From assembly GCA_934456315.1 (NCBI GenBank), contig CAKSHG010000032.1, positions 1 to 13,825 of the forward strand: a DNA stretch of 13,825 nt, given 5' to 3'. Under the pieces are notes generated by a model that saw nothing but the letters and a program-made list of their open reading frames with translations, was not told the origin of the DNA and ran no database searches. This document shows positions 12,806 to 13,825 of the stretch, in pieces (position 1 is the stretch's first letter; each line of letters starts with the position of its first letter). This DNA comes from an uncultured Oscillospiraceae bacterium. GTDB lineage: Bacteria; Bacillota; Clostridia; Oscillospirales; Ruminococcaceae. Position numbers and translations under genes: made by a program.

Positions 12806-13825
12806 TTATATGTGAATCAGGTTTTTTGTGGATTTCGTAAGGTTATCGCAGCCATTTTCTGTAACAACTACCATATCCTCTATGCGCACGCCGAATTTTC
12901 CGGAGATATAAGCGCCGGGTTCGACGGTGACTATCATTCCGGGTTTAAGCATGGAACGGCTGCGCTGGGAAAGCGTAGGCTGCTCGTGTATCTCCAGACC
13001 TACTCCGTGACCCAGACCGTGCCCGAAGTACTTGTCGTAGCCTCCCCACGCCGCGAGGGTCGCGCGTGCAACGCTGTCGACGACCTTTCCGTTGATGCCG
13101 GGTCTGACCGCCTTGATGCCGTCGAGATTCGCGTAGTAGACCGCGTTGTACAGCTTTTCCTGCTCCGGAGAGATATTTCCGACTGCGAGTGTGCGGGTCA
13201 TGTCGCTGTGGTAGCTGTCCACGACTGCGCCGAAATCCAGCGTCAGGAAGTCGCCCTCCTGGAGCTTCTTGTCGGTGGGGACCGCGTGCGGCGACGCGGA
13301 ATTCACGCCGGAAGCCGCGATGGTTTCAAACGAAAGGTCGTCCGCGCCGAGGTCCATCATGTAGTAATTCAGCAGCGCTGCGACCTGCTTCTCGGTCATG
13401 TCGCGGCGAATGTTGTCCACCAGGCGCTCGAAGGCCTTTTCGGCAATGCGCTGCGCCTTTACGATGAGCTGTACCTCCTCGTCGGTCTTGATGATACGCA
13501 TGTCCCAGATGAGGTCGGAAAGCCAGGACGTGGCGTCAAGCTCCACGAAGTGCAGCTGCTCCCTGTAGGCGGCGTACTGGCTAAGCGTCATGTAGTCGCT
13601 CTCGAGGCTAAGGCGGCGGATATCGTGCTTCAGAAGCAGCTCGGAAAGCTGCGTGCGCATATCCTCGAGCAGTATCACGCGGCAGTCGGTTACGCGCTGC
13701 TTCGCCTTGTCGAAATAGCGGGAATCTATGATGAGGTAGCTCTGCTCCTTAGTCACGAGGATAACCCCCGCGGAGGATTTGAACCCGCAGAAATACCGCC
13801 TGCTGACGTCCGATGTGATGAGCGC
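12806..13825 (-). CDS. pepP: M24 family Xaa-Pro peptidase (aminopeptidase P-like), N-terminus cut
   Basis: Metallopeptidase releasing N-terminal residues linked to proline. The visible 339 codons run off the right edge. The frame continues in phase past an internal GTG at 13756 (which would give a truncated 316-residue product) into ALITSDVSRRYFCGFKSSAG, the normal creatinase-type N-domain start, so only roughly 5-15 residues are missing. All five metal ligands are visible, numbered within the fragment: Asp197 (DFGA), Asp208 (HSDMTRT), His273 (HGLGHGVG), Glu302 (VTVEPGAY) and Glu316 (VRIEDM). The substrate-side histidine in SPHAVP is at about 180. The protein lacks a signal peptide in the visible part. 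It lies just upstream of efp. Whether it is strictly aminopeptidase P or a prolidase cannot be settled from sequence; the symbol is tentative. Confidence 0.9.
   Translation of the reverse strand, partial: ALITSDVSRRYFCGFKSSAGVILVTKEQSYLIIDSRYFDKAKQRVTDCRVILLEDMRTQLSELLLKHDIRRLSLESDYMTLSQYAAYREQLHFVELDATSWLSDLIWDMRIIKTDEEVQLIVKAQRIAEKAFERLVDNIRRDMTEKQVAALLNYYMMDLGADDLSFETIAASGVNSASPHAVPTDKKLQEGDFLTLDFGAVVDSYHSDMTRTLAVGNISPEQEKLYNAVYYANLDGIKAVRPGINGKVVDSVARATLAAWGGYDKYFGHGLGHGVGLEIHEQPTLSQRSRSMLKPGMIVTVEPGAYISGKFGVRIEDMVVVTENGCDNLTKSTKNLIHI

Noticed and set aside
13767..13799. GGGTTCAAATCC on the minus strand, like the T-arm of a tRNA
   Set aside because: It is in frame within the peptidase N-domain (CGFKSSAG) and no acceptor or anticodon arm is present; the match is chance.

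Overview
The window looks like chromosomal sequence from a GC-rich, anaerobic gut-type Firmicute, most likely an Oscillospiraceae/Ruminococcaceae relative. This is inferred from a tRNA-sensing T-box ahead of trpE, strong AGGAGG-type ribosome binding sites, sigma-A-like promoters with 17-base spacers, a Clostridia-type pepP-efp-CD1247 gene order and a cytoplasmic GH36 alpha-galactosidase. No phage, insertion sequence, CRISPR, rRNA or tRNA gene is visible.

Left part (1-3566, minus strand): the front of a tryptophan operon, trpE-trpG-trpD-trpC (trpC runs off the left edge). Each junction is a 4-base ATGA stop/start overlap, which suggests translational coupling. Upstream lies a complete leader: promoter (TTGACA-17-TATCAT), T-box riboswitch with a UGG (Trp) specifier, and the competing intrinsic terminator just before trpE.

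Middle part (3657-9508, plus strand): a divergent promoter drives a GH36 alpha-galactosidase (agaA-like), followed after a hairpin by a large MalT/LuxR-type STAND regulator. Next comes a separately promoted six-helix DUF308/HdeD-like membrane protein. The likely unit is alpha-galactoside (raffinose, stachyose, melibiose) use with its own regulator; no transporter is present in the window.

Right part (9357-13825, minus strand, read right to left): the 3' portion of an M24 (aminopeptidase P-like) peptidase; efp with its own promoter and leader; a conserved acidic zinc-ribbon protein of unknown function (CD1247-type); hisC; and an AraC-family cupin regulator. efp and the peptidase fit a proline-related translation and peptide-turnover theme. 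hisC follows an intrinsic terminator that ends against its own ribosome binding site. The araC-type gene converges on the DUF308 gene. Between them the two terminators appear to cross over, with a long perfect-looking palindrome in the middle.

I did not find a clearly new multi-gene system. The best leads are the GH36/MalT-like pair, the unexplained structured leader before the CD1247 gene, the terminator next to the hisC ribosome binding site, and the palindrome in the convergent gap.
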